Below are positions 36,253 through 48,100 of a DNA stretch of 64,000 bases, piece after piece. The DNA is from Taxillus chinensis (lineage: Eukaryota; Streptophyta; Magnoliopsida; Santalales; Loranthaceae), in contig CM042085.1 of NCBI GenBank assembly GCA_023512835.1, positions 40,262,189 to 40,326,188 on the forward strand. The letters run 5' to 3'. The notes under the pieces are model-generated. The model was given only the letters and a program-made list of their open reading frames with translations, did no database searches and was not told where the DNA came from. The translations under genes were made by a program, and so were the position numbers. The first letter of the stretch is position 1. Each line of letters opens with the position of its first letter.

Positions 36253-37829
36253 ACCGAGTCCGTGAATGTCAGCGGGTCTAGGAATTTGGCGAGTGAAACA
36301 GTAAACCGCTTGACAGGCTGATGTCATTAGTCTTGATATCGGTGTGCCTCCGAATTAAAAGATGACGTGGAGACGGCATGACCAAGTAAGGGTAACAACT
36401 GTTTGCCTTCCTGGGGAAGTGTGTGCATCCCGAGACATGCATTCAATGAATCATCATTATTCCTCCTCAAAAGCACGCGATATATAATAAGACATGGATT
36501 ATCGTAATTTGACAGTGTCAGGAGTCCGGAGGAATGAATCGACAATCATCCGGAATCAACGATAGTCGAGTGATGAGTATCCGGATGAAAAGTAGACCGT
36601 GTCCGTAGTAACAGAGTGCGGTGAGAGAGAAGTAGATTCCTTTGCTGTCAATAAGTCGAAGAGAAGAGAAATACCACAACACTTCAAATCCAAGACTATG
36701 GACTAGATTTATCGATAAGGTTGCAAAGAAAATCTGAACTTGTAGCTTCACAAAAAAATAAACTAAAAGTACAAAAGCTTAACAGGCTAGGATTAGTACG
36801 GATAGAAGAAAATAGTCAGTGAAGAGCTATATAATCCGAACTAATGAGAAACAAAACTTATGCATTACAAAGAATGAAATAGACATATACATACTAGAGA
36901 ATGATCAATGTGACTGAATCAGGGCATATGTTAGATAATAAATACACAAGTTCATATAGGTTAACATAGCGAAACCGTCTTGCTGAACGACGTAGCTAAG
37001 ATTAATTAAAAATCATATGATTTGACCAAACTAGGATTCATGAGTGAAAAATGAGGAAGCGGACACATGTCAAAAGCAAGCAGTTGATTATCCGATTAAA
37101 ATGCATGGTTGAAGAAAAAAAAACATCCAAGCATGCCTCAATTCTGTTTCAACAACGCATGTCCAGTCAGATCCGGAAGTAAAGGTTTAGAGGAGGGAGT
37201 ATCTGAGACATATTAGGGGGTTATTACAGAGGTAATAGATGAAGCTTAGGCTCCCCCGTATATCATTCGATCCTCTCAATGAAAAGCTCCCCCTCGAATA
37301 GATAGCCAGGAAAGAGGTCATGAGATATATACGGGGGGTATTACTCGAATAATTTATAAAGTATTTTCTCCCCCGTAGATTGTGCAATCCTCTCGGTAGA
37401 CCTTTTCGGCTTAAAGAAATTCAGCACTGTCTATCTTTTTAGGAAACTATACTTCAGAAGCTGATCAGACTACGATTGCGTATTCATCCACCAGGCATTC
37501 CGAGCTAACCCATTTCATTTCTTCAACTATACATGTTAATAGAGTAATCTAAATGAACAGGCATTTGTCATGTGGTGATCAGCGGAAATTAAGATCATGA
37601 AACCAGAATGAGGTTAATCATATAAACTTTAATCATGTTTGCTTAAACGACTTCAGTCGGGAAACACAAGCATCTTCCCAATATGAAGTTGATATCAATA
37701 TTAGAAGCATGAAGCACGTTAAAGAGTAAGTATGATCAACATTAAGATCAGTATGTATTTACTACTATAAATAAAAGCACAATGCATGTTCTGAAAGTAA
37801 GTATATTGTTGGGTAATTTAAATGTGAAA
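36253..37829 (-). other. Non-coding spacer between copia pol and the extra ORF
   Basis: A/T-rich and without a convincing reading frame. It contains two related 60-base blocks with TCCCCCGTA near 37255 and 37372, each next to CCTCTCAAT/CCTCTCGGT, in an imperfect direct repeat of about 115 bases (37210-37400). Confidence 0.5.
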
Positions 37830-39425
37830 CTATGCAGAGAAGTCAAGCATACCTAATCGGAAGAGTAGTTCAGAGAATCTTGCATCAGGTAGGGGCTTTG
37901 TAAGTATGTCTGCAGTTGATCTTCGAAGAGCAACATGTTCCAGTGAGATGTGACTTTTGAGAACATGGTCGCGTATGAAGTGATACCTGACCTCAATATG
38001 CTTCGTCTTAGGGTGCATGACAGGATTGTTGCTGATAGCAATTGCGCTAGTGTTGTCACAGTAGAGTGGAATAGATGACATGTTGAAACCGTAGTCAGTA
38101 AGTTGACTTTGCATCCAGAGTAGCTGTGCGCAGCAACTCCCAGCAACTATATATTCCGCCTCAGCAGTAGAGGTTGATACTGACACGTAGCACTTGTGCT
38201 TTTCAAGAAACTGACACGTACCACTTGTGCTTTTCCTGTCGATGCGACACCCAGCGAAGTCAGCATCAGAGTATCCGGATAAGGTGAAGTTGGACTCCTT
38301 TGGGTACCAGAGTCCCAAATTCATCGTTCCCTTGAGATACCTTAATATTCGTTTAACATGAAGCATATGTGACTCCTTGGGATTCGCCTGATATCGTGCA
38401 CAGATGCAAGTTGCAAACATAATGTCTGGGCGACTTGCTGTAAGATACAGCAAGGATCCTATCATCCCTCTGTAGTCAGTCACATTTACTGATATTCCAT
38501 ACACATCAGGATCTAACTTGGCACTGACTGGCATGGGAGTTTTGACGGGAGATGAACCTTCCATACCAAACTTCTTAATAAGATCGCGAGTGTACTTAGC
38601 TTGATTAATGAAGATTCCTTCCTTCAATTGTTTAACTTCTATTCCAAGGAAGTAGGACAGTTCTCCCATCATGCTCATCTCAAACTTGCCTGTCATCAAC
38701 TTTGCAAACTCTTCACAAAGCTTCGGATTTGTTGATCCGAAAATGATATCATCCACGTATATCTGTACGATTAGAGTGTGTCCTTTCTCTTTTCGTAGAA
38801 ATAAGGTGGTGTCTATCTTCCCTTTTTGGAAGTTGTGAGCAAGTAGGAATTCTGACAGTGTGTCGTACCAGGCTCTTGGAGCTTGCTTCAAACCATATAA
38901 AGCTTTCCGAAGCTTGTAGACTAAATATCCTGCCTTAGGTTCAATGAAACCGGGAGGTTGTTCAACGTACACCTCCTCTTGAAGATCTCTATTCAGGAAT
39001 GCGCTTTTGACGTCCATTTGATAAACTATGAAGTTTTCATATGAAGCATACACTAGAAACATTCGGGTTGCCTCAAGTCTTGCTACCGGAGCAAAGGTCT
39101 CATCATAGTCTATTCCTTCTTCTTGATAATATCCTTTGGCTACCAGTCTGGCTTTGTTCCGGATTACTATTCCATCTGTATCAAGCTTGTTCCGGAACAC
39201 CCGTTTAACTCCAATGACTTGCTGAGACTTAGGCCTTGGTACTAGAGTCCACACGTTATTTCTCTTAAATTGATTCAGCTCTTCTTGCATGGCTTCTATC
39301 CAATTCGAATCCTGAAGAGCTTCATCTACCACCTTTGGTTCTATTTGAGATAGAAAACATGAGTAAAGACACATGTTGAAAGTGGCTGCTCTTGTTCTTA
39401 CACCAGCAGTAGGATCACCAATCAC
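37830..39425 (-). pseudogene. Copia reverse transcriptase and RNase H
   Basis: A continuous frame of 531 residues that is nearly complete. It reads [85 protein letters not shown] and the catalytic [11 protein letters not shown] (RT_2 type), then the RNase H part with [28 protein letters not shown] and [14 protein letters not shown]. It makes cDNA from element RNA. The domain itself looks intact, but a frameshift separates it from integrase (39422-39763), so the polyprotein is broken. Confidence 0.9.
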
Positions 39426-39762
39426 TTGATCTGAGGGATGGTTTCGGGTCCATCTGTAATTCTGTGCATGTGATGGTTGATCTTGAATAATTTGAAGCTC
39501 TGCCAGATTAGGTGGTTCAGGTATATCTGCTGGTTGAGCTTCTTCCGAACCAGATGTTTCCGTATTAGAAGGTACGGTAGAACTAGGTGGTTCTTCAACA
39601 CTGTTTCTTTCAGTGTTAACTGGTCCGAATGAGCTTGAAGGTGCTCCGGAATTTTGGGTATCCGAAGGAGTATGTCCGGAGCTTGATGGTAGTCATGAGT
39701 CCGAATCATCCGTAGCATCATCCATATAATTTCTTTGTGCCTCGCTGATGCCACGTGGTTGG

Positions 39763-40545
39763 TCAGAATGTGTAGCAGGAACATTCATAACCTTCGAATA
39801 GTCGATGTTGTTGTCCTGGGACCTGTACATTAGAACTTGAAGAAGCAACTTTTGACCAATCAAGATTAGTTTCATCAAAGGTCACATGGATAGATTCTTC
39901 AACTTTAAAAAGTTTTCTATTGAAGACCCGATAAGCCTTGCTATATAATGAGTACCCGACAAAAATCTCATCATCAGATTTTGGTTCAAATTTATTTCGG
40001 GTTTCTTTGCCATTTATCAATATATAGCAATTACACCCGAAAGCTCTAAACTGTGAAATTGAAGGCTTTCATCCTCTCCACATCTCATAGGGTGTTTTAA
40101 TGGTAGATTTATTTATTAGAGTTCTATTCTGAACATAGCAGGCAGTGGACACAGCTTCAGCCCATAGACTGAGAGGAAGCGTTGCCCCTGCTAACATAGA
40201 TCTGCCAGCCTCGACTAAAGTACGATTCTTGCGCTTAGCTACCCCATTTTGTTGTGGAGTTCTGGGCGTGGAGAAGTCATGCTGAATGCCCTGTTCAGAA
40301 CAATATGATCTCATATCTGAAAAATCAAATTCTGTACCATGATCACTCCTGATGCACTTTATGCTCAGTCCTTGTGAGTTGCTTATCCAGTTGAAAAGAT
40401 CTACAAGATGCTCAAAAGTTTGATCCTTTGATTTCATGAACATCACCCATGTGTATCTGGTGAAATCATCGATAACCACAAGGGTATATTTCGCACCAGC
40501 CAGCGAAGGAACAGAAATAGGACCACAGAGGTCCATATGAAGAAG
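39763..40545 (-). pseudogene. Copia integrase core and C-terminus
   Basis: Segment 40069-40536 reads MDLCGPISVPSL, VVIDDFTRYTWVMFMK, IRSDHGTEF and TPRTPQQNGVAKRKNRTLVE. The first two catalytic Asp are present, but the third acidic residue (Glu in NGVxERKNR of the family) is Lys (AAG). Segment 39763-40020 has the C-terminal SDDEIFVGYSLYSKAYRVFN and HVTFDE motifs. In-frame stops at 40546 (before the core) and 40069 interrupt it. The enzyme would insert cDNA into the genome; this copy should be inactive. Confidence 0.9.
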
Positions 40546-41457
40546 TTATAGAGGAGTAGTTATTGAATTAACTGATTTGCTCTTAAAACTATGTTTGGTC
40601 TGTTTGCCAAGTTGGCATTCTCGACAGAGAGTGTCTCTGGAGTATTTGAGTTTAGGTAGACCAGTGACAAGATCAAGTGACGCTAACTTAGACAATGTCT
40701 TAAAGTTTAAATGTGCGCATCGCTTGTGCCATAACCAACTATCTTCATCTGAAGCTTTAGTGAGGAAGCATACAGGGTCAGAAGAATTATTTCTTAAGAC
40801 CACTAAGTATATATCCCCATCTCTTGATCCGGATAACTTAACATCTACAGATAAGTTTTCCCTTACTGTACAGGTGTTGGACATAAAGGAAACAATAAAT
40901 CCTTTGTCACATAAATTACTGACACTTAGCAAATTATGCTTCAAACCTTTGACTAGTGCAACTCTAGTGATTGATACACAGCCGTTGGTTAAAGTGCCAT
41001 ACCCGACAGTCTTTCCTTTGCTAAGTCTTTCACCATATGAAACGGATGGACCTCGTTTTTCATTAACTTCTACAAGCAGAGTCTGATCACCCGTCATATG
41101 TCCGGAGCATCCACTATCGAGGATCCACTTGCTTTGATTGATCTTTAACTTCAAGTGATCCGGCAGTGCATTCCAGAGATGCTCCTAAAAGACAACAGTT
41201 TACACTTTTGGTGCCCAAACTTGTTTCGGGCGGTTAGAAAGAACAACAGTAATGTCAACAGTTCCGGATTTGACTTTGCTAGGACTTTTAGCTCTCCAAA
41301 TTGACTTTAATTTGTTATTTTCAGCTGCTTCTTTTATTTGGGTTATCTTGGGAGAGACACTCATTTGAGGTTTAGATTTTGTTTTGCTCGAAGAACCCTT
41401 TTTATTGAACTGATCTTTATTGGTACGAATTTGATTACAAAGCCAGTTATCAGACAA
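40546..41457 (-). pseudogene. Copia protease and gag-pre-integrase domain
   Basis: WILDSGCSGHMTGD is the aspartic protease active site (DSG). It is followed by the zinc-binding pre-integrase segment LWHKRCAHLNFKTLSKL..CRECQLGKQTKHSF (HHCC pattern). The upstream piece 41200-41457 continues a Cys/His-rich segment (CSICREIDRYHCECW). A stop lies between the two pieces near 41200, and a frameshift toward gag between 41460 and 41708. Confidence 0.85.
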
Positions 41458-41707
41458 ACTCCAACATTCACAGTGATAACGATCTATTTCCCTACAGATG
41501 GAACAGACACTATAATGCGGAGTACAAACAGGGGATGGGATACAGGTCTCTTAGATTTTACAGACTTTCTACTCTGTTCTCTGTGGCCTAATCCATTGCG
41601 TTTGGGTGACGCGCTCTTGGCCCTAGATGCGTCAGCCTTAGCCTTTCCTTTCTTTTTGGGTGCTACAGTTTTGGCTTTAACTGCAGCAACCTTCCCTTCA
41701 TCATTAG

Positions 41708-43501
41708 TTACAGGCTACGCTTCGGGAAGTGCAAGAATGTGACCTCGACTCCACAGTCATAAACTATGGTGCTGCTTGAAATGAAACCATCCAACGGTTT
41801 AGACGTACTAACAGGATATAAGTTGGTTAGTTTTGGAGTGAAATTCGGAGGACACTCAGTAGCTTGAGCATTGGAGGTTGATGATTTGGAGCCTAGGCCA
41901 GGTTTGACTCGAATATTATCCGGATTAGTCCTAAATGAAGAGGCTATTTCCCCATATTTAAGCCACTTACGATTTATTTCCTTTTCCTGTTCAAGTTCAT
42001 TCTCGAGTCTTTTTACAATAACTTTTAGGCCTGAGAGATTGGTATTTAGCAGATGATTTTCAGCCCTTAGATCGTGATACCAAGCTTCTTTTCCTCTGAA
42101 GTCAGCTATGTCTTTTTCAAGTCTAGTAATAGTAAATTCAAGACATATATTCTGACTTTCCATATCTTTGTACATTTGAGTAATTATTAGTCTCTCATTC
42201 TTTTCATGATCACGTTCAGTAATAAGAGATTATATTTTACTCATGAGCTCAGAGATAGAAGGTACCTCAGTATTTGCCATGAGGCAGACGTTCGGCTTAG
42301 GAGTTGGCTCATCATCCGAGGATTCCTCCTCTTCTTCCGAGCCACTGATGTACTTTGTCACAAATGCCTTCCTCTTGTTCTTGCTGTTGTCTGAGGTGGT
42401 ACGTCGAGGAGTAACCTTGTCACTTTTCTCTATCGTCTTAGATTTGGATCTGCATTCCTTGGCCCAGTGACTGGGTTTCCCACAACTAAAGCATTCTTGG
42501 GAGCTCGACTCCGATCGCTTCTTCCTTCTGGATGATGAGGGGCCTCTTCTGAATCCTTTTCTACTTTTCCAAAGGAATCGTTTAAAGGATTTGACAAAAA
42601 GAGCTATTTCCTCTTCTGCGTCTGAGTCAGAATTCTCTGACTCATCCGTATCATCCTTTTGATGGTTACTGGAGTATTCCGTAGCTTTGAGGGCTACCCC
42701 TTTTTCTTTCCGAGCTATTTTCTCATCACTGTCAGTGTATCTGAATCTGACCTCATGAGTCCGAAGCTCTCCGTATATTTCTTCAAGGGTAGTAAACGGC
42801 CAGTTTTTGTCAGCTTGCATCTGGAGCTGGTTGGAGTAGTAGTGATCTGACAGGGATTGAAAGAACTTGTCATTGATTTGAGACTGAGTGTAGTGTTCAT
42901 TGACAGTTTTTAGCTCTAGAATGAGCTTTCCGAATCTCCGATAGATGCTCTCAAGGGATTCGCTAGGTTTGTGATTGAAACTCTCAAGGTTCTGTCTGAG
43001 AGCACATATCACATTTTGCATCTGGGACTGACTCCCCTCATAGAGGATTGTCAGTTTATCCCAGATAGCTTTTGCTGTCGTGCAACCCTGGACGTCCGTG
43101 AAAACCTCGGAATCCAAAGACGATGTAACGTAAGCTAGAGCCTTTTCGCTAGCGCACTGCCAGGCTCTTTCATCGTTGGTAAGTTCGGCATCCGTCTTTG
43201 GCCTTCTAACTCCATGTTCTCCGATAGTCATCAGAATTGGAATCTCCTGATGAAGACAGGGCCACATGAGATGATCATGGTATACCATAAACATCTTCAT
43301 GTGAGCTTTCCACTGGGAGAAAAGCTCAGGTGTGAATTTGGGCGGTTTTGTCAGAGTAAAACCAGAACTCCGTGGTTGAGGAGTGGCAGCAGCAGGTTGA
43401 GGTGGGTCGACGTTTTCACTGTTGCTTCGATTCGGGATGGGCTCTTGTGCACCTCCGGAGTTAAGGCGAGTGTTGAATAGCATACTGCTTTCTTCGGCCA
43501 T
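41708..43501 (-). pseudogene. Copia gag (capsid, CCHC knuckle, coiled coil)
   Basis: The frame opens at 43501 (MAEESSML); a GTG-started extension to 43561 overlaps the primer site and is not used. The capsid part reads FTLTKPPKFTPELFSQWKAH, DVQGCTTAKAIWDKL and ESLESIYRRFGKLI. CFSCGKPSHWAKEC is a CX2CX4HX4C zinc knuckle. After an in-frame stop at 42230 the same frame continues as a Lys/Glu-rich coiled coil (42175-41708). Long gag tails of this kind are usual in Maximus/SIRE. The protein packages element RNA. Confidence 0.9.
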
Positions 43502-43546
43502 TGCTGAGAGTGAAAGAGTGGGATCTCTACTTAGAACAAATAGAAC

Positions 43547-43560
43547 GTGCTTTGATACCA
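43547..43560 (-). other. Primer binding site of the copia element (tRNA-Met-like)
   Basis: Minus strand TGGTATCAAAGCAC two bases inside the LTR end (..ACCATCA at 43563); one change from the usual TGGTATCAGAGC. Confidence 0.85.
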
Positions 43561-43562
43561 CT

Positions 43563-44677
43563 TGATGGTTCCTTGGAGCCTAGAGGGGGGTGAATAGAAA
43601 CTCTTTTGATTCTCTTATCACACAACGCTTGTCTAGTTAAGTGATAGAATCACTGCAGAAGATAACCAAATAGTGGAATTATTTTGTTTTATTATCAAAA
43701 GATAAATACAACAAAATAGAAGCAAGACTCTTTTACACTTTGTTTACAAAAGGATTCACACACTAGCCTATATTATGTCTTTGAACTCTTGTGCATACAC
43801 AGGGTTGATTCAGGCTTGCTCGCATACACACTCTCAAATGTACAAGTATGAATATTTATAAAAACATTCCTAAGAGACAACCTTGGAACTTGTAGTTCCG
43901 GAATGCGTTTAGCATTAACTATTCCTCGGTAATCTCTCTGCCTTGACTGCTGTGGTTTGTGCAGATCAAGATCTTGGGTTTGAAGAGTATAAGTGCCTTT
44001 GTGAGTTCCCAAGTATAATTAAAGTTGTGTCCACATATCCGGGTGATCCACGTGTAAGATTCTTCAGGTTCTCAACGAGTTTGTCTTACATCGGGACACC
44101 ACGAGCTGATGACTTTAAATGCGGTAAGTTGAAGTAGCATCTTCTTGGTCCGGTGTAATTTTCCTTACTCCGTTGCTAATGAAGCTCGAAACCTTACTCC
44201 GTGTCAGTGGTTGCTTACTCCGTATCTATTTGGTATTGGAATCCTTAGTCCGTGTCAGCGCTTCCTTACTCCGTGTGAATGAGAAGGTCAGAGTGCTTAT
44301 TCCGGATCAGCGCTTCCTTACTCCGCATGTAAGTTCCTTACTCCGTACGAGTTTCTTACTCCATGCGAGTTTAAAGGATCGGATGGCTTACTCCGTACTA
44401 GCACATCCTTACTCCGCATGAGTGAGTGGTCCGGATTCCTTATTCCGCATCTGGTTTCCTTACTCCGTGCGAATAAAGACTCGGGTCCTTATTCCGCATC
44501 AGTACTTCCTTACTCCGTATGTATGGGGGACTTGATTATTTACCAAGTGTTTGACGACACTCACTCTCGTCCAGATCAGGATTATATATCTTGTCCTTAG
44601 CTTTGCTCTTACGAGTGTATCTCCGGATTAATAACATATCTTCTGCAGTGATTAAAGACAAAACACAAAAGATCTCA
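43563..44677 (-). repeat. 5' LTR of the copia element
   Basis: The left end TGATGGTTCCTTGGAGCC joins the primer site and is followed by the AGAGGGGGGTGAATAGA motif of Maximus LTRs. It matches 32170-33228 with few differences, then loses similarity after AAAGATCTCA near 44677, where repeat Y2 begins. The first 50 bases of U3 are therefore missing. TATAAATA on the minus strand lies near 43850-43860. Confidence 0.85.
44158..44530 (-). repeat. CTTACTCCG array, 5' LTR copy
   Basis: Same array as at 32703-33075 with unit order conserved; several units differ by one base between the two LTRs. Confidence 0.85.
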
Positions 44678-45619
44678 TCCGAAATTGCTTGGGGCTCAAT
44701 CGAAACCAATGACGAGAAATTTAGAGTCGCCACCAACAAGCTTTGAGGTACAGCTTGGATACCCTACTTTGAATAGTTTAAGGTGTGGTTCCAGATTATC
44801 ATACAAGGTTTCTGAGAGTTACATGTAGGGTGTTGATTAGCACCCCTGCCAATGCCCTTTTGGTATCTATTTCCTGGGAGGAGGAGGTTCTATTTATTTT
44901 CACTACCGTGATTGCCTAGTCGCGTTTTTTATTTAGGTCATTATTTGTTAAAGTTTATGGTTAAAATTGATTTATCTTAAATTTCTGTAAGGAATCCTAA
45001 AAGTTTTATTTTATTTTTTGTTTGAAGTGGAAAATTCCTAAGGTTTTTTTGTTTTTGTTTTTGCTTTTGCTTTTTCTTGCTTGTTTCCGTTTTCTTGTTT
45101 TTTTTTTGAAGTGGAAATTGAAATCCTAAGGTTTTGCTTTTTTTCTTTTTTTTTTTATTTCTAAATTATTCATTGGAAGTGGGATCCTAGATTTTGGTTT
45201 TGAAAACATTTTTTGTTTCGTTTGAAATATATTTTTGTTGGTTAAACCATTTTTTTATTTTTATTTTTGGTTTTGGAAAGGAACATATGTTATAAATTAA
45301 ATAAAAATAATATTTGTTTTTTTTTATTTTCATTTTTTTGTTTTTTTCTTAGCTAATGAAAATTTAATAACAAATCAAAATAAATATTGTGTGTGTGATA
45401 ATGACTTCCACAAAAAATAAAAAATAAACATTCACTTTTTTTTTTTCTTTCTTTTTCATGGCCTCTTTTGTTTCCTTTTTTTTAACTATTGGCTACTACA
45501 TATTACAACTTGAATAAAATAGAGAAAAATAATAACGAAATAAGAAAAACAATAAACGAAACAACTAAACAAAAATTAATAAGAAGGGAAAAATAAAATC
45601 ACAACAATAAATGCTAAGA

Positions 45620-45702
<83 letters not shown>

Positions 45703-46437
45703 AACCGACTTTGGCTTTGGATTGGGACCGCAAAGGCAACGCACGGGAGGGTGAGTCTCCAAAGGTTAGTTGATCGGACTTGGAGGTTGAACACTACCGG
45801 GGTCCTAACTACAACATACTCTTGTTCCTCTTATTGTTTTGCTATCTTTCTTTTTTTCGATTTTGGTATTGTTCGAAAGAAAAGAAGACAGTCTGGGAGA
45901 ACGAAACGTGTTTTTGTAATTTTCGGGTTTGAATGTATACTATGTACGTAGTATTGGAAAAGTGAGGAGAGAAGTGGGAAAAAGGAAAGAAAAAAGAAAA
46001 AGGAATCCTGACCGTGTGTGTTTTTGTTTTTTGAAGGCAAAGGAGTTGGGTTAATTTGAGAGAGAATGGTAGCAATTTTTTCTCGTCGTGAGAGTCCCCT
46101 TTTTTCGCGTTGGAAAAGATACTAGTTTTAAAGAGATTTTAGTCTATCATGATGATTAGAAAAGATTTAATACCGTATTATTAATCCAAAGATTTTTATT
46201 TCCGTATTCCATGCTTATTGGGTGGATTATCGACTAATGATTGTCTTTTTTTTGCGCTTCTTGTTGACACAGGTGACTCATTAAAGCAAGGAAAAGCATT
46301 TTGATAAAATGGCCAACTAATAAAATGCATCCCGTGGAGCAAACAAATGCAGAGAGAGTGCCGCACCAGTTGAAGGTTGCAGGTCAAAGGGCCGAGGCGT
46401 AGGCACAAGTTTCGGTGGGTCGGGTCACTGAAACTTA
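44678..46437 (-). repeat. LTR-like repeat Y2
   Basis: Homologous to Y1: GAGTCGCCACCAAC at 44724-44737, then AGCACCCCTGCCAATGCCCTTT, then poly-T rich blocks (44985-45500). It carries a TAA microsatellite and ends near the GGTCAAA array. No coding domain is seen. The open leucine/tyrosine frames at 45565-45794 are products of the microsatellite. Confidence 0.5.
45624..45700. repeat. TAA/ATT microsatellite
   Basis: About 25 AAT units with one G interruption near 45660. Confidence 0.95.
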
Positions 46438-46439
46438 GT

Positions 46440-46582
46440 GTCAAAGGTCAAAGTGTCAAAGGTCAAAGGTCAATGGGTCAAACGTCAAATGTCAAAAGGC
46501 AAGGGCCAAAGGTCACATGGTCGAAGGGTTGAAAGTCAAGGGTCGAGGGAAAAGGGTCGAAGGGTTAAAGGTCAAGGGTCGT
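46440..46582. repeat. GGTCAAA minisatellite
   Basis: About 16 short units of GGTCAAAG and variants (GGGTCGAAG, GGTCAAGG) in direct orientation, at the outer edge of copia-type element Z. Confidence 0.85.
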
Positions 46583-47284
46583 GGAGACTGGTTGTCGAGG
46601 ACTTCGAGCCCTGAGGCTCCAAGACTCAAAGACTTCGAATCTTCGAGCCCATGAGTCTAGTTTTTTTTTTTTTTAAATCCTTTTTGCCCTCTACCCAAAA
46701 TGCCAAAATGGGCACTTTTGGGGATTGTTTGGGAAGACCCGTATTTGCACAAATTGATATTTTGAAGAATTTCGCATGGTCACTTTTTGGGGAGGTTTGA
46801 CCAGATGCATTGACTATCTTTTGGTGAGTTTGACTTTTCCGACAAAAATTGTTTTAGCCATAACATTTTCGTTTTAAGCCTGACTTGAGCATGGTCAAGG
46901 TAGTCTTGAAATTTCATCCCTTATCATCTAATGTTGGCTCAAAGGTCTGTGATTATAGCACAGGTTTTCAATTTTGGGCTTCCCCGTTTCTAATAAGTAG
47001 CATGTCTTTAATTACATGCAAATTAGGGTTTAACATTGACTCCAAACCTCGGATCGACTCCTTGATAGTGGGGGGGAGCATTGCGGACCCGTTGGAATGC
47101 AGGTATAGGGCATGGAAAGTGGGGCATAGATATAAAATGTACAAATGGTCGGGCATGCCTTTGCGTATAGTTTTTTGTCTACGACCTTCGACTCTTTAAC
47201 CCTCATACTCTTCGGGAATCTTCAGCCCTTAGACTTTGGGAAACTTTATCATAAAAATTTCATCAAATCTTGTAGTTCCTAACA
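46583..47284 (-). repeat. 3' LTR (part) of copia-type element Z
   Basis: The right end ..GTTCCTAACA at 47284 gives a TGTTAGG start on the minus strand, directly after a polypurine tract (AAGGGGAGATT at 47285-47296). Inside are CTTCGAG/GACTC motifs like those of the X repeats. The left limit is uncertain. The open frame at 46885-47199 is not supported by any domain. Confidence 0.6.
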
Positions 47285-47296
47285 ATCTCCCCTTAT
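47285..47296 (-). other. Polypurine tract of element Z
   Basis: Minus strand AAGGGGAGATTG before the TGTTAGG LTR start, the same arrangement as in the copia element (33281-33293). Confidence 0.7.
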
Positions 47297-47819
47297 TTAA
47301 TGTAACTTGACAACACTTTTACAACCATGAAGTTTGTGACTCTAAATTTGTCCAAGATGGTTTGGGCAATTCAATTACAAAGCTACAATACTTTATGCGT
47401 GGTAAAAATTTGGGGTTAGACAATAGTGAAACAACCTAATCACTAAGCAGATACAACGTATTTTAGCCTTCTCTCAAGATGACTTCGACGTCGACCTTGC
47501 TCCCCCGAGAGATGACTCCCTTCGGGGTGAGGAACAAACACCGAACCACACGAGATCATAATAAGAGAGCACAAGAGTAGCATAAGATGCAAAACAAGAG
47601 AAATAAAAGTATGTACACAAAAGGAAGAAGTAAATATTCAATTAGGTGTACACATGGAAAGGACAATAAGAACTAAGGCTACTTAAAGAAGTCGCAGATA
47701 CTTCACACTTCGAGGTGGAAAGAACAAAGGCTCGCTCACGGAGAAGTCAGATAGGTGTCGTATTGAGAGAGGTGACACTGGTGCATAGTTGCTTAAACTC
47801 AGCCGCCAGAGAAGTAAAT

Positions 47820-48100
47820 TGGTGCACATTGATGGGCGAAGTGGCATGCCAAGAAACCACAAGCCAGAGTATCGCCTCCCGAACGGAATACTCCCTTCAC
47901 TCGGATATCGTCCATAGGCTCCTAGAAGAGGACACCCACCACATAAGATGTTGGATTTTTTGAATACATGGGTAGATGCTGCATATCGAAGTTCCAAACC
48001 CGTTCCCTACGATGCTTCGATCATGTCCTAGGCAGAGAATCGATAAGGTGGATATGCTGTACACAATAATCTAAAAAGAAACCAATGAGGAGTAAGGGTT
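47820..48100 (-). pseudogene. Ulp1-like protease relic in element Z
   Basis: On the minus strand: PHWFLF with the His codon at 48085-48087, HLIDSLPR with Asp at 48039-48041, and GDTLACGFLACHF with Cys at 47859-47861. Asp and Cys share one frame, 60 residues apart; the His segment is in another frame. The His-to-Asp distance (about 15 residues) and Asp-to-Cys distance match the copia (17 and 64) and E (17 and about 54) copies. Two in-frame stops and one frameshift make it a relic. Its place just before the 3' LTR is the same as in those elements. Confidence 0.5.

Larger units (their letters stand above)
32144..44677 (-). mobile_element. Nearly full-length Ty1/copia (Maximus/SIRE-like) retrotransposon
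   Basis: On the minus strand: 5' LTR 43563-44677, tRNA-Met-like primer site, gag, protease, integrase, RT/RNase H (order PR-IN-RT-RH, diagnostic of copia), an extra ORF (36129-33424), polypurine tract and 3' LTR up to 33280. Gag with a long coiled-coil C-part and an ORF after pol are typical of Maximus/SIRE. The two LTRs differ at only a few positions per hundred bases, so the insertion is fairly young, yet every ORF carries stops. Outer ends of both LTRs are damaged, so no target duplication can be read. Confidence 0.9.

Noticed and set aside
40577..41086. 169-codon plus-strand frame
   Set aside because: Antisense to the copia protease/pre-integrase region.
45565..45794. Poly-Leu and poly-Tyr open frames
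   Set aside because: They are translations of the TAA microsatellite.
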